In this document: piece by piece, positions 33,434-46,680 of the stretch
How positions within the stretch are numbered: position 1 is the stretch's first letter
How the letters are laid out: the number at the start of each line of letters is the position of its first letter
NCBI RefSeq assembly: GCF_019649055.1
Contig: NW_026570223.1
Coordinates: forward strand, 1,178,001-1,242,000
Direction: 5' to 3'
DNA from: Paramacrobiotus metropolitanus
Lineage: Eukaryota > Tardigrada > Eutardigrada > Parachela > Macrobiotidae
DNA: 64,000 nucleotides
The notes under the pieces: model-generated
Told to the model about the DNA's origin: nothing
Database searches by the model: none
Seen by the model: only the letters and a program-made list of their open reading frames with translations
Program-made: the position numbers and the translations under genes

Positions 33434-36400
33434 ATGTCTCGCTTTTTCGCCTCGAAAGATTCCGAGTCGGAGACCGAATCGGAGAGCTCTGAGGACGGAC
33501 CAAAAGTCGCCTCCAAGTTCCAGGCGTATAATCTGAGTGATGAAGAGGAGGAATCCAAGCGGACTCTCCGTAGCGCCAAGGATAAACGTTTCGAAGAAAT
33601 CCAGGCCGTTATTAAAGGCCTCAGAAATTCGAAGAAGATCAAAGATGTTAACAAAGTTCTGGAAGAGTTCGACCAGTTGACGAAGGTGTTTTCCAAATCT
33701 CAGAAGGTGATTGAGAAGGAAGGTGTCCCGGTATTCTATATTCGATGCCTCGTGGAGATGGAGGATTTTGTTAATCAATGTTGGACGGATAAGAATACTT
33801 TGAATAAATTGAATTTGAAAAGTTTGGGAAGTCTCAGATCCAAGCTGCGAAAGTACATCAAAGACTACGAGGATCAGATGAACAAATTTAGGTGGGTGAC
33901 GGTATTTCCCTGTTGATATAGTATGATTTACGCGTGCGATATACAGTTACGTTCATTTCCGGTTTATATTTAATTTTTCTATCAAAAATTTAATACTTCT
34001 TTAGTATTTAAGCAATTTGTACATGTCGCGGTTGGTTTTTTCTGAAAATTTACAGATGTGTAAGCGGTAGTAACTAGTAAGCATAATGGTTATTACTAAA
34101 AGAAGTCGGTCAAATTTATATTTTGGAATTGAATAATTCTCTGGTTTTTGGAAGTGTTTTAATTTCGACCATTATATTGCAGAGAGAATCCCATCGCATC
34201 CGAAGAGGAAGCAGTAGACGAAGCCGAAGATGAAGACGAGGAAGAAGAAAAGTCCGAATCGGAAGATGAATCCGGTGATGAAGATCTGAAAAAGAAGCCC
34301 GTTGCTGGAAAGAAGCCAGCGCGAACCGCGGATGAGTCTGGCGAAGACAGCGACTCAGACATGTGGGCCTCCGACACCGATGAATCGTCGGACGAAAGCT
34401 CGGATGATGAGCGATACAAGGACGACCCAGCAGCCAAATTCAGGAAGAAAGTGACCGATAAAGATGATGAGAAAAAGAAAGACAAGAAAGATCGGGAGAA
34501 AAAGGTAAATTTGCATCCTTTAAGCGCATCGATGGGAGGTTTTGTGTTATGTACTCTGTATTGTTAATTGTTACAAATTGCGTGTTTTATTGTCAGAGAA
34601 TTTTTTACACGCCAGATTTTCATTTGTTGAGCAATTTTTAAATTTGTACTGCGTCACACAAATGATTTTAGCCAAATATAGCTTTTTGATTTTCTTAATA
34701 CAATTTTCGAATGCTTTTTTTAATGTATTGTATGATTTCTTACTGGATAGTGGGTATTTGTCGTGAGTTCATGTGCAATGATTTACGTGTATAGACTCGT
34801 CCCAAGCGAGAGAAAGTGAAGGTTGTCGGCGAGGATGGCTTTACAATGATTGTTGACAAGCCAAAACTCTTCAGCAAAGAAACCGAAATCACTCATGCCG
34901 TGGTTCTTAAGAAACTGAGTGAAATCATTGCCCAGCGCGGCAAGAAAGCCACCGATCGGCAGGAGCAGATTGAGTTGATCGAAGAGCTGCGAGTGGTCGC
35001 CCGCCGTTCCGCACTGGGACCGGCTATCGAAGTGAAGCTGATTATGAGTCTGGTCTCCTCGATTTTCGACTACAATCCCAATGTGGCGTCCTTCATGAAG
35101 CCGGACATGTGGCGGCGTCTGCTGGAAGCCATTGCCGACATGGTGAAATTCCTGCGCGATCACCCGGAAGTGGATGTGGGCGATCATATCCCGGAAGATC
35201 AGGAGCAGTACGAGGTTAATGGACAGCCGCTGCAGGTGCACGGGATGCCGCTGGCCCTCGTGGAACGGATGGACGAAGAGTTTGTCAAGATTCTGCAGAA
35301 TTGTGATGCCCACTCGCCCGAATATGTGGAGAATTTAAAAAGTGAATTGAAAGTCTGCACCATTATCGACAGCATGATGGTAAGATGAATTGCTACTTTA
35401 TAATTTTATTTTTTTCTTCGAAACTATTTTTTGTTGTAGCGTATAATTTAAGGATGTATACGATTTAGAAATTAACGCATCAATGTTTTCTTATAGAATT
35501 ATTTGGAATCCAAGGATGCCGCCACAACTGATCTGTGCCGCATCTACGAACGACGGATTGCCCATACTTACTACAAGATTGATTACCGTTTCATGGATGC
35601 GGAAAAGAAGGGGAATAAGATTACGGGGGAAACATCACTGGATCTGATGGATCGTCTGTGCACCTTCATCTACAACAACGACGAAACGGATCGCATCCGT
35701 ACCCGGGCTATTTTAATGCGTGTGTACCATTTGGCACTGCATAATCGGTGGTACGATGCTCGTGATTTGATGTTGATGAGCAAAGCGCAAGAGACGATCC
35801 AGCTGGCGGATCCACCAACGCAAGTGCTGTACAATCGGGCGATGGTGCAGCTGGGTATCAGCGCTTTCCGTCAAGGTACTTTTTGCTGTTTGCAGGATGT
35901 TTTTTGTTTATCGCGGTAAATACGATTACTTATATAATACGTACAGATAGGACAGCATAGGTATTCGATACAGTACTGTTTAACTATGGAGTATTACTGG
36001 CAAATGCACCTATTTAAAGTTTTTTGACTGTTGCGATTTTCATTTTAGTGTCTGTTAAAGTGGAGATCAGAATTTGATTAAAATTAGAACTAAAAAGAAT
36101 TCTGTCAGAATTGTTCGATGTTGGATACAGTACAGTACAGTTTTAATCGATTAGGTTTGTAATTTTCTTTATCATTGTTTGATATTGTGTGGGTTTTAAT
36201 TCGATTTTTGGTCTGGTTTTTTAATCTTGTTTACGAGCATTTGATAATTTGCGTTAATTGTAGGAAATGTCAATGAAGCGCATAACGCTCTTATGGACAT
36301 TCAAAGCAGCGGTCGTCCCAAAGAGTTATTGGCTCAAGGATTGCTACCGGTGCGGCAGCACGAGCGCAGCGCGGAACAGGAGAAGATTGAAAAGCGCCGC

Positions 36401-37551
36401 CAGATTCCCTTCCATATGCATATCAACCTGGACGTCCTGGAGTGCGTCTACTTGGTGTCCGCCATGTTCATCGAAGTCCCGTATTTGGCTGCGCATGAGA
36501 ACGACCAGCGTCGCCGCATCATCTCCAAATACTTCTATCATTCTATGAAGCAGAGCGAACGTCACGCCCTCTCCGGTCCCCCGGAAACGCTGCCCGAGTA
36601 CGTCATCGCCGCCAGTAAGGCCATGAAGACCGGCGACTGGAAGAAGTGCCGTGAGCTGATTCTGTCGGAGAAACTGGGCAAACGCGTCTGGGATTTCTTT
36701 TATGAGCCGGACAAGATTAAGGCTATGTTGGAGAGGAAGATCCAGGAGAACAGTTTGCGGTGCTTCATGTATACCAATTCCGCGTTCTATGACTCCATTT
36801 CGGTGAAGACGCTGGAAACCATGTTTCTGCTGAGCAAGGAGGTAAATAGCTAAGAAACTTCACGCATGTCCCTTTCTAATTTCTCATGATTAATATGGAT
36901 TCGTCCGCAGTACCGTAGATTCAATTGAATTGCAAAGCTAATGAGTTAAATTTAACTAAAAATTCGAGATATTAGTAATAATTAATTAGATAACATGGAA
37001 ATTAGTCGTATTGACTTTTTGAATTGTCCCTACTGTATTTGGCTGTCGGTGAAGGTTCACCGTTTTAGCGTACTTATTTTTTAATTCTCTGTTTGCTTAT
37101 TCTTTGTACTCATACAACTGAAGCAAATAAACCCTGTTTTTTCTGTTGGTTTTTAACAGAACATTTACCTTGAATTTCCCTTGCCTAACTTGTTTTTCGT
37201 TTTTCTGTTATACATAGTTTTTTATAAAATTAGTATCTTCAAGGTTGTGATGATTTGCAGGACATTCTCAGTTTGATTGGTAAGATGGTCGTCAGCGAGA
37301 ACCTGGCGGCCTCGGTCGATGCCCCCAGCCAGACTGTGATCATGCACCGGACGGAACCCAGTCGGGTACAGCAGTTGTCGCTGCAGTTGGCTGACAAGCT
37401 GATCAACCTGGTGGAGAACAATGAAAGGATGCTGGAGATGAAGAATCCGACCTTCCAGCGCCAGGGCAAGGGAGGCTGGCAGGATCGCCGACAGTACCGT
37501 GAAAACCGAGAACAGCGTGATCAGCGACAGCGTGAAGCTGCTGAATACTGA
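33434..37551 (+). CDS. EIF3C: Eukaryotic translation initiation factor 3 subunit C
   Basis: Six exons with matching phases: 33,434-33,891, 34,183-34,504, 34,795-35,379, 35,497-35,875, 36,264-36,841 and 37,261-37,551, giving 870 residues against ~913 in human. It begins [20 protein letters not shown], the usual acidic start. The conserved N-terminal segment includes [19 protein letters not shown] and [20 protein letters not shown]. Exon 2 is almost all Asp/Glu/Ser/Lys. The C-terminal PCI region is in exons 5-6, and the tail is Gln/Arg-rich. eIF3c is a core subunit of the eIF3 complex that loads the 43S initiation complex in the cytosol. The ATG at 33,434 was chosen because the frame upstream starts only with TTG. 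Confidence 0.95.
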
Positions 37552-38435
37552 GCTTTTGTAGGGCAGTTTTGTTAATGTGCTGATGCTTATTAATTTTATA
37601 TTTATTAATAACTGTTTTTCATGATATCTGTAGGTTTCCAGTTTTTCGCGTTCATTGTAGGAGTGGTCTGCTTAACTGAATAAATCGTACAAGGGTATAA
37701 AAACTTGCGTGAAGTTAGTAAACTTTGTGCGTTGGCTTCAAGTAAATGCGTACAATCTTTGCTACAATTTGGTTGCACGTAATAGTAATTTGAGCATGAA
37801 CCAAACTCACGTGCCACAATTATGTAGGCTGTTATCCAAAAAAATTACTGAAGTAATCGAAAGTAAAAACTGATCCGACTTATTAAACTCTATAAAATTT
37901 ATTCTGATGGAGAACTGTGATTTACTTACCTATCACACTCCAATTGTTACATTAAAATTTGCCACGTCAAAGTTCACTTTTCTACCGATCATGATAACTG
38001 AAAAAGTTCTCTGGGATTTCCGTGTTGCAAATTCCACATTTTAATTTTCTGCAGCTTTGCTGCGTAAGTGCGTACCGATTTGTGGACACTCGTAAATTGT
38101 AATAATATTAACGATTAAGGTACGAATACGAACGAGGAACACCGCCGAAACTCACGCGCTGAATTTTAATGAATCAGTTATCGCGATCGAGATCATACTT
38201 TTTGCGCACACAAAATTGACCAAAAAAAGTAGCAGCATTTCCTGATGAAGCGCGATTCGTAGTCACATGCAGAGTTCAACCGATAAAAAAATAAAAACGG
38301 TAAAAAATTATTTACATATCCAAGGCACTCAGGCCATCACGTTTCGGGTTGCAAACAACAAAAAATCCGACTACGCAACAACTGGCAAAAAATTACACTA
38401 CCAACAGCGCACTAGCGCAGCCATCATCGTGACCT
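37552..38435. other. Intergenic, right arm
   Basis: 3' flank of eIF3c; an AATAAA is present about 130 bp after the stop. No other gene is supported. Confidence 0.5.
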
Positions 38436-38920
38436 TCACTTCCACCACGGCCCAGGACCGCCCCAACCACCGAAGGGTCCGTATCCGAAGGGACCGTAGC
38501 CGCCGTAGCCCCATCCACCGAACGGGCCTCCCCAGCGTCCGCCGTACCAGCCGCCGAATCCACGTCCATACCAAGCGTCCGCCGTGGTTACAGCCATAAC
38601 GATAACCGCCAGGACAAGGAGTAAGATCTGCCAATGACCAATACACGAAAATCAGAATCATGGTAGGCAAAACAAGGCGCAAAGTAAGAACAACCTGTAC
38701 GTTATACGGTTGAACTACAATTCAATATCCAGCATAGTAAAGTGAGGAAACCAAGCAGAAAAATGCAAATCATATTTGAATTTTAATTAGCAATTAATCT
38801 GAATTATGTCGCAACAATTAAATGTGAAATTTCTGCTACGACTGCATGAACAGCAACTCGAAGGAAACTTAAACAAAAACATAACGGAAAACCTGCACTT
38901 ACCGATTGAATGGAGATCAT
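38436..38920 (-). CDS. Small secreted Gly/Trp/Tyr-rich peptide
   Basis: Two exons, 38,920-38,903 and 38,627-38,436, give 69 residues. The first 24 form a signal peptide (MISIQSILLLVLAVIVMAVT then TADA). The mature ~45 residues are Gly, Trp, Tyr, Phe and Pro in short units such as GGWYGGRWGGPFGGWGYGG and end PGPWWK. There are no Cys and only Arg/Lys charges. The composition resembles glycine-rich antimicrobial, cuticular or adhesive peptides of invertebrates, but the role is not established. Donor GTAAGT and acceptor TTGGCAG are good. A TATA box lies 168 bp upstream. The left-arm copy retains only the C-terminal ~15 codons. Confidence 0.75.
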
Positions 38921-40349
38921 GTTGGCAAGAGGTCACTGGTAGTGGTGATTATCAAAAAGCTTAACACACGTGGACGAAAGGACTGGCAATCTGGAAGGTC
39001 ACTAAACAAGCAAAATCTACGAGGCGGATAAAGTAGACAGCAAAAAATCCAGACTGCGAAGTCGGCAATGGGCTTGGCGGCGTTTATAAGGAGTGCAGGC
39101 CCACCGTGCAGTCAGCATCGAGAATAGCTAGCTGTAGTGCTGCTGTACGATGTGCAACCGTCATACGTCTCCGAAATCCGTCTGTGCGGCTCGGTTTATC
39201 TGATTGTGCAGACGATTGTTTTACCAACTTTAAACTGGCACACAAAGAAAAGAGCCATTGGAAATTTCCTACCTCTGCTTTGTACCAATTGTATGGAACT
39301 GTGCTTGCAGTGTATCAACTTCGGTGTTCGGATACCGCGTACGTATTGCGCAATGGGCTATCGCCGGCGCTGGTTGTTCATTGTTGCCCGTCACAGCGTC
39401 TGGCGGATGAGGCTGCGATTAATTAAGATCGAGGGTTGTGAATCTTGTGATAACCGCACCAGCTCCGGAGACTTCACGCTGACAGCGCACTGCACATTTG
39501 ATTGTGAATGCAGTGCACTGCTCATCATGGGAAAAAATGGATTTAAATATGAATCTGTAAAACTAATGATAATTTAATAACTGGATCATACTGCTATGAT
39601 ACCGAACCTAATTGCTGTTTGCTACGAGTGCAGCAGGAAAAAAAAGTAAATTAATGAAGCAAAGAACAAGGCTGATGGAAAACAATTGCAATCCATGGAA
39701 CTATTTCGTAGTTTTTTCCCTTTATTTTGGGACTGACTTGTACATGCAAATCCAATTATCGTTTATCGCAATTTGATGAATCTTTATGTTGCGGGAGTTT
39801 TCAGAATTCAGATTTTTGGGTAATCATCGGTCAGCGACTTTTCTTTCAAAAAGTTATTTTAGCGCAACATATGATTGCCCTGTAGGAAACAGCTGTTGCA
39901 CCGTCCACGTAAGTACGTACTCGCGGCGCCAACAACTGCAGAGTGCAGAGATTGGGAATCAGTGTGATCCTCGATCTTCCTCCTCGTTTCTTTGTTTGCT
40001 TCCCAGACGAAGCATTTGTTGTGATGCTGATTCCTGTCACTCATCGCTTAACCTGAGTTAACCACATAATTATCCCCGAGTGTGCAACGGTGAGCCAGTG
40101 TTTTCGTGGCGTGTGTAGTGCGTTTTGCAAAATTTCCCTTATTACGTGAAATCCCCTAGAAAATTTTGACGAAGCTTACTCGCAACGGCGTTGTGATGCA
40201 TGGTGATTTTTGTCTTTGAATCTGTTCGCTGTTGGTGGCGGATAACGAGAAATTTTGCTCTTGGACTGTATAATAATAAATGAAACATGTCAGCGGATAG
40301 TTATTGCATATTTGTTATACTTCTGTGGAATTTGTAGGAACTTTGTAAA
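38921..40349. other. Upstream region of peptide gene and of malate dehydrogenase
   Basis: Contains the TATA box and several ORFs over 100 codons (39,106-39,577) that show no domain and are not kept open in the left arm; not called. Confidence 0.5.
39083..39088 (-). promoter_or_regulatory. TATA box of the secreted peptide gene
   Basis: TATAAA on the minus strand within CTCCTTATAAACGCC. The spacing to the ATG is matched in the left arm (167 versus 168 bp), which supports it as a core promoter element. Confidence 0.65.
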
Positions 40350-43300
40350 ATGCCGTTGCGATTACGAAGTATTTATCGCCTCCGGAAAGCGGTGCAGAAT
40401 TCGGATGCGGTGCGTTGGATGAGTTCGTCGAGTTTCCAACCGAATCCAGCCCCGAAATCGCAGCCTGGACAAATTCAGAACGCAGCTAACAATGAATTAG
40501 AGTCGGATCGGGTTGTGGTGGAGATCGATGAAGCTCGGGATTTCATCGAGCGCTGCTTGCGAAAACTACGCGTTAGTCAGTCGCATGCTGCGCAAATGGG
40601 AGATCTTCTTGTCACGGCCGATCACCGCGGACATTTTTCCCATGGATTAAATCGATTAGGTATGCGATCTGTCTAAGATCTTTAGGTAATCTATTTCCAG
40701 GGAATCTGATCGTAAGAGATTTGGCTAATTTGCAACTGATTTTCCGTTCTGAATTTTTTCGACAGCAGATACTACCGAGCAAATTTTGGTAAGTTTTAAT
40801 AATGTTAATTAGGAAAGCACTCATACAATTTTTATTTTCTTGATGGTAGCTAGGATTCATTGCACTGCGAAATTGGGGAATTTTTAAAAAGTAATTTTAT
40901 TTTGCTTCAAAATGCGGTTTCTCTATTATGTTGCATGTCATACGAACAAAGAATCAATACGATTAAATTTTGTTTGCCAAAACAACTAACAAAATGGCGC
41001 GTTTTGGTCTTTTAGAGGTAATTTGAATTTTGAGATGTGGTTTTTGGCACGTTGTTCTAACCTTGCTGTACTTCGCTATTTAGATATGTACATCTTGGAT
41101 GTGAAGAGGAATTTAACCAATCTGTCTGGCGTACCGGGCATCATCAAGGAATCAGCATCCACAGCGCTGGTCGATGGGAACAATCTTCTAGGTAAAACAC
41201 TGGCCGGGGCTTGTGCATCTTGTTGCTTGTATTAAGAAATCAATTCCTTAAAATTACAAGAATATAATTGCTATATGAAGTGATTAAAATTGCTGGCATT
41301 TCTCCCTTAATACAGCAGAGCTTCCGGAAAGGTGCAGAAATTTGTAGATCTCGTCTTGTGAAGTCATGTGTATAACGAACTCAAAAGTAGGCTGCGATCG
41401 TAGTGCCGAGGCTTCAGCTATTAGATACTAATGCGATTACTGTATATCTTAGCCTTTGTTGTACAATTACATGTTCGAGGCTTGAGAAAGCGTGTGCGTT
41501 GTAGGTTTCTTTTTACGGAATCTTAATGGTTCCATAAAACGTATTAATATTTATCTTTTTCTTCTTATTGAGAATGTTTCCGGAATATGTAGGTGCTGTG
41601 GTGGGCAACTTCGCCATGGGTGTTGCCATGAAGAAAGCGAAGGAAACCGGCGTGGGATGGGTCTCTGCCCGAGGTAAATTGTGTATTATGAACATCGGTG
41701 ATTGCACTGTACTGATTCTGTGTATGGTAATGATTTTTTTTATTGCGTATGGTTATGGTTAATATCATGCAAGAATCGCTTGTAAAAATCGTGCCGTCAA
41801 ATGTTGCAAGTACGAGTTACAGATGTTACACTTTCACTATGGATCAGATTTAGCAGATTAACCGTAGTCGTCGTTTTTGTATCATAGCATCGAATCATTT
41901 CGGTATTGCTGGGTATTATGGATTACAAGCTGTTCGGGAAGGATTAATTGGATTTGCATTTTGTAATACCAGTCCGCTGGCAGTGCCTACGCGAGCCAAA
42001 ACAGTAAGTACCGTACAGATATGTGCGTGTTTGCGGTATTGAAAGATGTGCTAGGAAAATCGTTTGAAAAGTTCATCTTATTTTTATTTGTAGATGTAGT
42101 TAATCGCCTCATTTGCATTTTTAATAACCATGGTGGAATTAGCGAGCGCTGCTTTTGTTTGTTCGAAAGTTTTCTAGACAGTATGTACAGGGGAACTTTG
42201 AATTACTATTCCGAATTTTTTTCAAATTTATAGTTTCCCAGCGTTACTTCGTTCTTAAAACTTGCCGCTGCTGACAAAGCTGGGACTCCGTCAGCTCTGG
42301 CAGTACTTATATTATCTTCTCGGAGAAATGAGCAGTACAGTACCAGCGTTGGTAAAATTATGGTGTTGTTGGTGATTGTAGTTAGCCTTGGGCACGAACG
42401 CCATGTGCGTGATGGCGCCGGCAGCTAATGGGGATTATTTTGCCCTGGATATGGCCACGACAACGGTGGGTTCTATAAAGGAAACCCGGAAAAGGGTTGT
42501 TACATGAAATGCATTAATTGAATGGGGTTGTATTTGTAACTGTCGTCTAGCGAATGTACGGCTGTGTATCACCTTTCTGCGAATCCGAACAGAAGAAAAT
42601 TATCTAAAAAATTACGCCCGCTAATTATTTTTTTATAAAAATAATATCGGTGATGTTGTTAACTGTAGCGCAGCGTGCCTTAGCGTTTGACTTCCTCAAA
42701 CCGCTCGTTTGTTCTTTTTAATCAGGACGTGGTGCATCTGTTTTTTTAATATGTTGAATTGTTTTCTAGGTGGCCATCGGTAAAGTGGAGTTGGCCATGC
42801 GAACGCAGCAGAAAGTGCCTCCGGTGTGGGGTGTCGATAAGGATGGAAAAGAAACAACCGACCCCGAGAAAATTTATGTCGGCGGTGGTTTATTACCAAT
42901 TGGAGGTTAGATGTGTTCAGTTTTATCTGAGATCTGTTATTATTCCCTTACTCAGTAAATTAAAACTCTTCATAATTTATGTTGGGAAAATCTGTTTTAT
43001 GTATTTTATTCAGTAGTCTTTCTGAATGGTTTTGTCATTTGTGCGTTGCTGGTTTCTTTTGTATATTTAAAAAAATTTATATTTGTTTCTGAAAGTGATA
43101 TCAGTGGAAATATTTTGTGAAAATTATGCTGTAATAATTGACTGAACCCTGGTTGTTTATTGTACAGGTTTAGAAGGTAACGGAGGCTACAAAGGCTACG
43201 CGCTGAACGTTATGGTGGAGATTTTCTGCGGAATATTAGCCAATGCGGCGTTCGGACCGCTGGTGCGCCCGTGGACCAATCCAACCAGCGAGGCGAATTT

Positions 43301-44074
43301 GGTAATAAACTGCGTAATGCGTGTTACTGATAATGTATGCTCGTATATTGTCCACCCGGAAATCGATGGGAAATTTTTCTAAACTTAGACTGCTTTCGTC
43401 ACCTCTAATTGCGGCTGTTTAGGGTCAGTGTTGGGGTGCCATTGATCCGGATTGTTTTGGTAATGGATTCCGTGAGCGTCTGCATGGATTCCTCAATATT
43501 CTGCGTCATTTGGAACCGGTAAGTGGTTTGAACAGTTAAAACAGAGAAAATGTTTTCATCGGAAGTCGATGTAATTTACACGGCCTATGCACATAGATGT
43601 ACGAAGCTACGGTATACCGAATAGCTTATACCCAGCAGAAATGATCAGATAACGTAGTGTTGTGGCATGCAATCTAGTTCCTTCCCTCTTGGAACATATT
43701 GCTTTCTTATCACTATGTAAAACGTGTCATGTGTAGAGGTAAGACTGCAGACTTTATTTTTGAAATGTATTTGCCGTGTTGTTTTTGCGAGAAATTTTAC
43801 AGGATTCTGGTTTTCAGCTAGATATGGTAGCATTTGCTTTCGATAGGAATTTCTTGAAGTAGCAGCTTAAGACACCGTTGACGACAAGTAAAAACGGAAA
43901 TTTATTCTGTAGGCTGATCCGTCCAAACCGGTGTTGGTGCCCGGTGATCCTGAGCGGTTGCATATGGATAAATGCAAACGATTGGGAGGCATTCCATACC
44001 ACATCAACCAGATTCGCCACGCGGAGGAAGTAGCACAACAACTGGGCGTGGAACCGATGCGCACACAGCAATAA
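40350..44074 (+). CDS. Malate/L-lactate dehydrogenase, Ldh_2 family, probably mitochondrial
   Basis: Nine exons with continuous phases: 40,350-40,659, 41,084-41,191, 41,593-41,673, 41,888-42,003, 42,382-42,465, 42,770-42,905, 43,168-43,301, 43,423-43,518 and 43,913-44,074; 408 residues. Family hallmarks: [69 protein letters not shown] and [19 protein letters not shown]. The family oxidises 2-hydroxyacids such as malate with NAD(P). Family members are usually ~340-360 residues; the extra N-terminus [20 protein letters not shown] is Arg-rich and lacks acidic residues before position 19, as in a mitochondrial presequence. AATAAA overlaps the stop codon (44,070-44,075). It converges with the GM2-activator-like gene. 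Substrate not determinable from sequence alone. Confidence 0.9.
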
Positions 44075-44479
44075 ACATTTCCGTTAAGACGTTTTTCCAA
44101 ATTATTTTTCCATTGATTTTGTTCGTTTTTTTACACTTAATTGCGCTCATTCCTGTTGTGTTATATTTTTTTCAAAAGACATTCGGTGATGGAATTTTAA
44201 TGATTTTAGTTGTTAATTTTATTTGGATTTTATATGCTGTTTTTTTTCTAATTGCTTGCTTAATGAAAGAACCAGATTTTTTACATGTTTCTTTTGCAGA
44301 ATTTTATGTTGCGGTGCTTGGCCCATAAATTTACGTTAATTTATATGAAAACAAAACCTATTTGAACAGACCGTCGGCACTTTAGAAGCGTAAATTATAA
44401 AACAGTCCAATAATGTCGAGAATTCTAGATGGTGTTTTGGCCTTGCGTCTTTCGTATCAGCATTCTGGAAATTGGCCCT

Positions 44480-46680
44480 TCAGTTGTCTTCGTGAGTGAT
44501 CTTCTTTCGATCCTTTGCTCCGACAATATTTAACTCCAGATCGTAGCATCCCAAAGGGATCTCGCCAGCTTTCAGCACAACGTGGGCTTTGAAATCACCT
44601 GCAATTATAAAAGTTCGGTTCGGTCACATGTTTCCATATGAATAATTATTGAAGTGCTGTTCCACTACAGACAAACTAAACACATTTTGTTAAAGCTTTT
44701 AATACCACAAAATTATAAAGTACAGAAAAGGCATTTTTAATAAATACCTTATCATTGTGTTCTTTATCTGTACCTTATCTGTACTCTATCTGTACTTTAT
44801 GCCCGTGCGACGCATCGTACGATAACGAAAGAAGCGTTCACCCTTATGTTGCAAGACGTTGTTCAAATTTCAGAAAACAGTTGGTTTTATACTAACCTTT
44901 ATCTAGCCAGGAAGGAATTTGTTTGGATGGTGTGAACATCACCGGCAAATCCTTGACGTTATACGTTGCCTGTCATTAAAAGAGAGATGAATTAGTAATT
45001 TCAGTTCGAGCAATCTTGTACAGTATTAAGCGTAATACCACCGTTTAATTTTCGCGTATAATGCGTATGCAACATTTTCCACCTTTTTGAATTGCTTAAT
45101 AAAAGATCAGCAAGTAAAAAATATTACAAGTCATTCAATCGCAGGGCTAGATTATATTCATTTATATCGCCCTACAAACAAAAATCAGCAATTCAGTGCT
45201 TTTACCGCCGGAAATGGACAAGTACATGGAATGGACTGCTGCTGAAAGGGTTCAGGACAGGGCTGAGGCGGCAACAGACTGCATACATCGGTATAATTGC
45301 AGCTTCCTAAATAAAAGTGGCCCATTAATGTCAGAAGTGCACAAGGATTGAAAGGTTGCTCAGAAGTGCAATATTGCAAAAATTATGATGACCGGCTTTT
45401 GTACAGATCATAAAAATATAATTGTATCTGAATAACACTGTTTTCCTATAATAGATCATGATGATGTGGATGAATACGTATACAGAATTAACATCCGCGC
45501 GGAATATCCACTCTTATACGCTTTCTCTACATCGTCTAAGTATTGACATCTCCTAGTAGCAAAAAACGTTAATGCGCATGCAAACTTGCCCATTCCATCC
45601 ACACATGGGACTGTAATCCATACGAAAACCTTTTTTTGAATCACGACATCGATCTGCAAAAATTGTTTGTATGATTAACGCTGTTAAACGTTTGAAAAAT
45701 TTTGTTATCTCAAGTTTTTATGAGTTATACCTCCAGCTGGTCTATTTGTTTGGTGATGGATCCAGATCCAGTGATTTTCATTGGCGCTGTAAGATCAAGA
45801 AAATTATACGAGTGCGGTATTGTTTCAGCAACACTTCCAATGAACACTCGTTACGTTTCCTGAAAAACTGGAAGTGCGAATGCGGTCGTAAGAGCTTTGT
45901 ATGCAAATAGTGCAATCCAAGTAACGCGGTTGTATCCTGTGCGAGATGCACCAAAATTGTACTTATACTTACATATATCTATATAATCTGTTTTACCATT
46001 TAATGCTAAATTCGTATGAAACTAGGATCAAACACAAAATCACGGCTGTACAATGTATACATATATACATAACAGGTAAAAAAAGAAGATTTAAAATGCA
46101 CTTTTTGGGCATACTTTACTAATAAAGATTTATACAGTACGTTGTGCACTTCTGGAACAGACTTTATATATAAATTGTTTTGTGTGATTACGTTATAGAA
46201 ATTTTTTGCTAGAATATCAACACGTACGCGAAAGTTTTAGTTAAAATATTTTTGGTTACTCCTTGGCTGACTGGTTACGTACAGCCCAACTGGATGGGAT
46301 CCGGTGAAATGCTGATGCTGTCGATTTTAACGATGTCGGCGGTGGTTCCGCAGGATTTCCATGAGAAATGTTGCAGATGAAGATTCTTTGCCACCGCCTA
46401 TAAAATAATATGTACATGTACAGTACACTTGTATGTGAAGCATGTGCCCGGATTGTGATAAGTTTTTAGCGTTTTAGGGAGCCGTATTAAACGGCGACAG
46501 TAAACGTAAAGATTATTTAGGAGCTTCACAACTGCACAACATTACCCATTTATTTAACAGAAAATTCCATTGCTGCGTGGCATCATCAGCAGCATGGCTG
46601 GACCATTTGAACGGCAGCAGCATACCCAGTGTACTGGATGCGACGGCCAAGATAAAGGTCACTTCCCACAATACATTCAT
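44480..46680 (-). CDS. GM2-activator-like ML-domain lipid-binding protein
   Basis: Seven exons: 46,680-46,546, 46,397-46,283, a third ending 45,731 (5' edge uncertain, ~45,860), 45,653-45,590, 45,306-45,206, 44,969-44,897 and 44,598-44,480. Exon 1 encodes a signal sequence (VTFILAVASSTLGMLL). The ganglioside GM2 activator pattern follows: FSWKSCG, then SISPDPIQLG, KKVFVWITVPC, GSCNYTDVCSLL, PCPEPF...IPCTCPF, IPSWLDKGDF and GCYDLELNIVG. Cysteines align with those of the human lysosomal activator, which lifts glycolipids for hexosaminidase. Exon 4 has a GC donor (GGCAAGT), kept in the left copy. Around exon 3's start, a GNVTSV-like reading is out of frame with the rest, so either the boundary is unusual or this copy has an indel. 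Confidence 0.8.

Noticed and set aside
39106-39577. Two overlapping ORFs over 100 codons
   Set aside because: Not kept open in the left arm, no domain, and they lie in the upstream region of the peptide gene.
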